DNA of 14,944 bases. Source: Deltaproteobacteria bacterium. Lineage in GTDB: Bacteria; Desulfobacterota; Syntrophia; Syntrophales; UBA5619. Numbering within the stretch: position 1 is the stretch's first letter; the number at the start of each line of letters is the position of its first letter. The position numbers were made by a program, and so were the translations under genes. This document shows positions 13,470 to 14,944 of this stretch, in pieces. Location of the stretch: assembly GCA_026388345.1 (NCBI GenBank), contig JAPLJY010000288.1, positions 1 to 14,944 of the forward strand. The letters run 5' to 3'. Below the pieces are notes generated by a model. It made no database searches. It was given only the letters and a program-made list of their open reading frames with translations, and was not told the origin of the DNA.

Positions 13470-14780
13470 TCATTTCCCGATCATTCGATTCGGGAGGTAC
13501 AGCGCGATATCCGGAAAGACCGTAATAAGAACCGTCGCCAGCAGCATGATGAAGAAGAAGGGCAAAGATGCTTTGGCAATGGTTACAAGGTCGTCGTTGT
13601 TGAGTCCGCTGATCACGAACAGGTTGAAGCCCACCGGGGGCGTGATCTGGGCGAGTTCGATCATCAGAACCAGGTAAATTCCGAACCACACCGTATCGAA
13701 TTTGGCCGCCTCGATCAGGGGCAGCACGATCGGCGCCGTCATGACGATCATCGAGAATCCGTCGACGAGGCAGCCCAAAATCAGGTAGAGAACCGTCAGG
13801 ATGACAATGAGCATGTAGGGCGAAAGTTCCATTATCGTCACATAGTGCGTCAGCGCCCGGGTGATTCCAAGGTAGCCGATCACATTCGACAGGTATGCGG
13901 CGCCCATGACGATCAGCATGATCATGCAACTGGTTCGGACGGCCCCGGAAAGGCTCTCCTTGAAGACGTCCCAGGTCAGGCTGCTCGTGATCAGCGCAAA
14001 GAAAAAGGCGCCCACGACGCCCAGCGCCCCCGCCTCCGTGGGCGTCGTCCATCCCATGTAAATGCTGCCCAGCACAAAGAGGATGAGGATGATGACCGGC
14101 AGGATGGCGGGGACGGCGATCAGCCGGTCCTTCCAGGTGAAGCGGTCGTCCCCTCTGGGGGCGAGTTCCGGAGAGATCATGCAGCGCACCAGGATGTAGC
14201 CGCTGAACATGAAGGCCAGCATGAAGCCTGGGATGAAGCCCGCAATGAAGAGCTTGCCGATGCTCACGTCGCCGATGATCCCGTAGACGAGCATCGGCAT
14301 GCTGGGTGGAATCATGAACCCCAGTGTGCCCGCTCCGGCCAGGGATCCGATGGAAAGATCATGATCGTAACCCCTTTTCTTCAATTCCGGCACGGTGATC
14401 TTGCCGACGGTGGCCGTAGTGGCGGCAGAGGAGCCGCTGACGGCGGCAAAAAATGTGCAGGCCAGGATGTTCACGTGGACAAGTCGTCCCGGAATTGAAT
14501 CCATCCAGGGGGAGAGACCCCGGAAAAGGTTCTCCGAGATCTTGCTCCGGAAGAGAATTTCCCCCATCCAGATGAAAAACGGCAGGGACATCATGGCCGA
14601 ACCGATTGTGTTGTTCCAGGCAACATTCGCCAGGAGCGAGCCGAAGGAGACATCGGTGAAAATGAAGAAGCCGCCCATGCCGACAATAAACAGCGCGATG
14701 CCGATCCAGATCGATCCGCCCAAAAACAGGATAAGCAGGCCGAGGATCACCACGGAAACAGGGCCCAGATCAATGTTCAT
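13470..14780 (-). CDS. TRAP transporter large permease, DctM family (linked to pxpABC)
   Basis: This 436-residue inner-membrane permease has about 12 hydrophobic segments. DctM boxes are SLPFFIWMGEILFRSKI, AVSGSSAATTATVGKI, KKRGYDHDLSIGSLAGAGTLGFMIPPSMPMLVYG, and in the second repeat LVLMIELAQITPPVGFNLFVISG. The frame runs back to a TTG at 14852, but the ATG at 14780 has GGAG eight bases upstream and starts directly before the first helix, so I chose it. It differs clearly from the DctM of the dctQMP set. No dctQ or dctP adjoins it inside the window; they may lie beyond the right edge, or have been separated by the hairpin block upstream. Linkage to pxpABC suggests 5-oxoproline or a similar amino-acid derivative as substrate, an inference from context only. 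Confidence 0.92.
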   Translation of the reverse strand: MNIDLGPVSVVILGLLILFLGGSIWIGIALFIVGMGGFFIFTDVSFGSLLANVAWNNTIGSAMMSLPFFIWMGEILFRSKISENLFRGLSPWMDSIPGRLVHVNILACTFFAAVSGSSAATTATVGKITVPELKKRGYDHDLSIGSLAGAGTLGFMIPPSMPMLVYGIIGDVSIGKLFIAGFIPGFMLAFMFSGYILVRCMISPELAPRGDDRFTWKDRLIAVPAILPVIILILFVLGSIYMGWTTPTEAGALGVVGAFFFALITSSLTWDVFKESLSGAVRTSCMIMLIVMGAAYLSNVIGYLGITRALTHYVTIMELSPYMLIVILTVLYLILGCLVDGFSMIVMTAPIVLPLIEAAKFDTVWFGIYLVLMIELAQITPPVGFNLFVISGLNNDDLVTIAKASLPFFFIMLLATVLITVFPDIALYLPNRMIGK

Positions 14781-14801
14781 GTTTTTCTCTCCGCCGGATG
14801 T

Positions 14802-14864
14802 GAAGCTCCCGCCCACGGGGCGGGGCTTCCCGACAAGGAAGTCGGCCTGCAAGGCGGGGCTTGC
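14802..14864 (-). repeat. three adjacent hairpins, possible right end of an IS200/IS605-type element
   Basis: Read on the - strand, three stems follow one another: GCAAG/CTTGC (14849-14864), CCGAC/GTCGG (14830-14845) and a 12-pair stem, GAAGC plus CCCGCCC with GGGCGGG plus GCTTC, with one bulged base and loop CGT (14802-14829). The word AAGCCCCGCC occurs in both the first and the third. The block ends in GCTTCAC, like many right ends of IS200/IS605-type elements, where such stems overlap the end of tnpB and its guide RNA. No TnpB residues can be recognised in the 80 bases left before the edge (14865-14944), and I see no other gene there. The stems are certain; the IS assignment is tentative. 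It could instead be a terminator-like leader of dctM. Confidence 0.4.
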
Positions 14865-14944
14865 TGGTTGCGCTCCCGGTCAAATCCGGCACTTTTGCGC
14901 GGACCTTAACGGCGATGGTCGCGTTCAGCGCCCGCCACTGCCTA

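Noticed and set aside
13464..14498. 344-codon + strand frame opposite dctM
   Set aside because: Very rich in Asp, His, Gln and Arg, as expected for the antisense of hydrophobic codons; not a believable protein.
14781..14852. Upstream extension of the right-hand dctM to a TTG at 14852
   Set aside because: The added residues read through the hairpin block and are not part of the permease; the ATG at 14780 has GGAG at good distance.
1..14944. CRISPR array, tRNA or rRNA genes
   Set aside because: No regularly spaced repeats, no cloverleaf with a conserved TTCGANTC arm, and no rRNA-like sequence was seen.

Overview
The window is GC-rich bacterial chromosome with two opposed gene blocks that converge at about 4890-4975. 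Low or absent-oxygen lifestyle and membership of the Desulfobacterota (former Deltaproteobacteria) are my best guess. That guess rests on high GC, a wealth of TRAP transporters, and the ftsK-rimO pairing; nothing in the sequence proves it.

Rightward block (1-4887). It opens with the C-terminal part of the DNA translocase FtsK and rimO, the ribosomal protein S12 methylthiotransferase, both housekeeping. After a 231-base spacer with an AT-rich core (2436-2560) comes a two-gene unit: phnW (2-aminoethylphosphonate:pyruvate transaminase) and ald (alanine dehydrogenase). PhnW makes alanine from pyruvate, and Ald would turn that alanine back into pyruvate plus ammonia and NADH. No phosphonate-cleaving enzyme is present. 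The unit ends at a strong rho-independent terminator (4911-4948).

Leftward block (14780 down to 4975). All ten genes point the same way. First in transcription order come a TRAP large permease (dctM) and pxpA-pxpB-pxpC, the ATP-dependent 5-oxoprolinase, suggesting uptake and opening of 5-oxoproline or a related lactam. After a 117-base gap with a possible promoter follows a second set: dctQ-dctM-dctP (a complete TRAP transporter), two different Gfo/Idh/MocA-family NAD(P)-dependent oxidoreductases and a DeoR-type repressor. This looks like a self-regulated uptake-and-oxidation operon for a sugar, sugar acid or cyclitol that cannot be named from sequence. Tight junctions (ATGA, GTGA, TGATG) indicate translational coupling inside both sets.

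At the right edge, just upstream of the first dctM, three back-to-back hairpins (14802-14864) resemble the structured right end of an IS200/IS605-type element. No transposase is visible before the window ends. No tRNA, rRNA or CRISPR array was seen, and no stretch over 300 bases lacks a gene.
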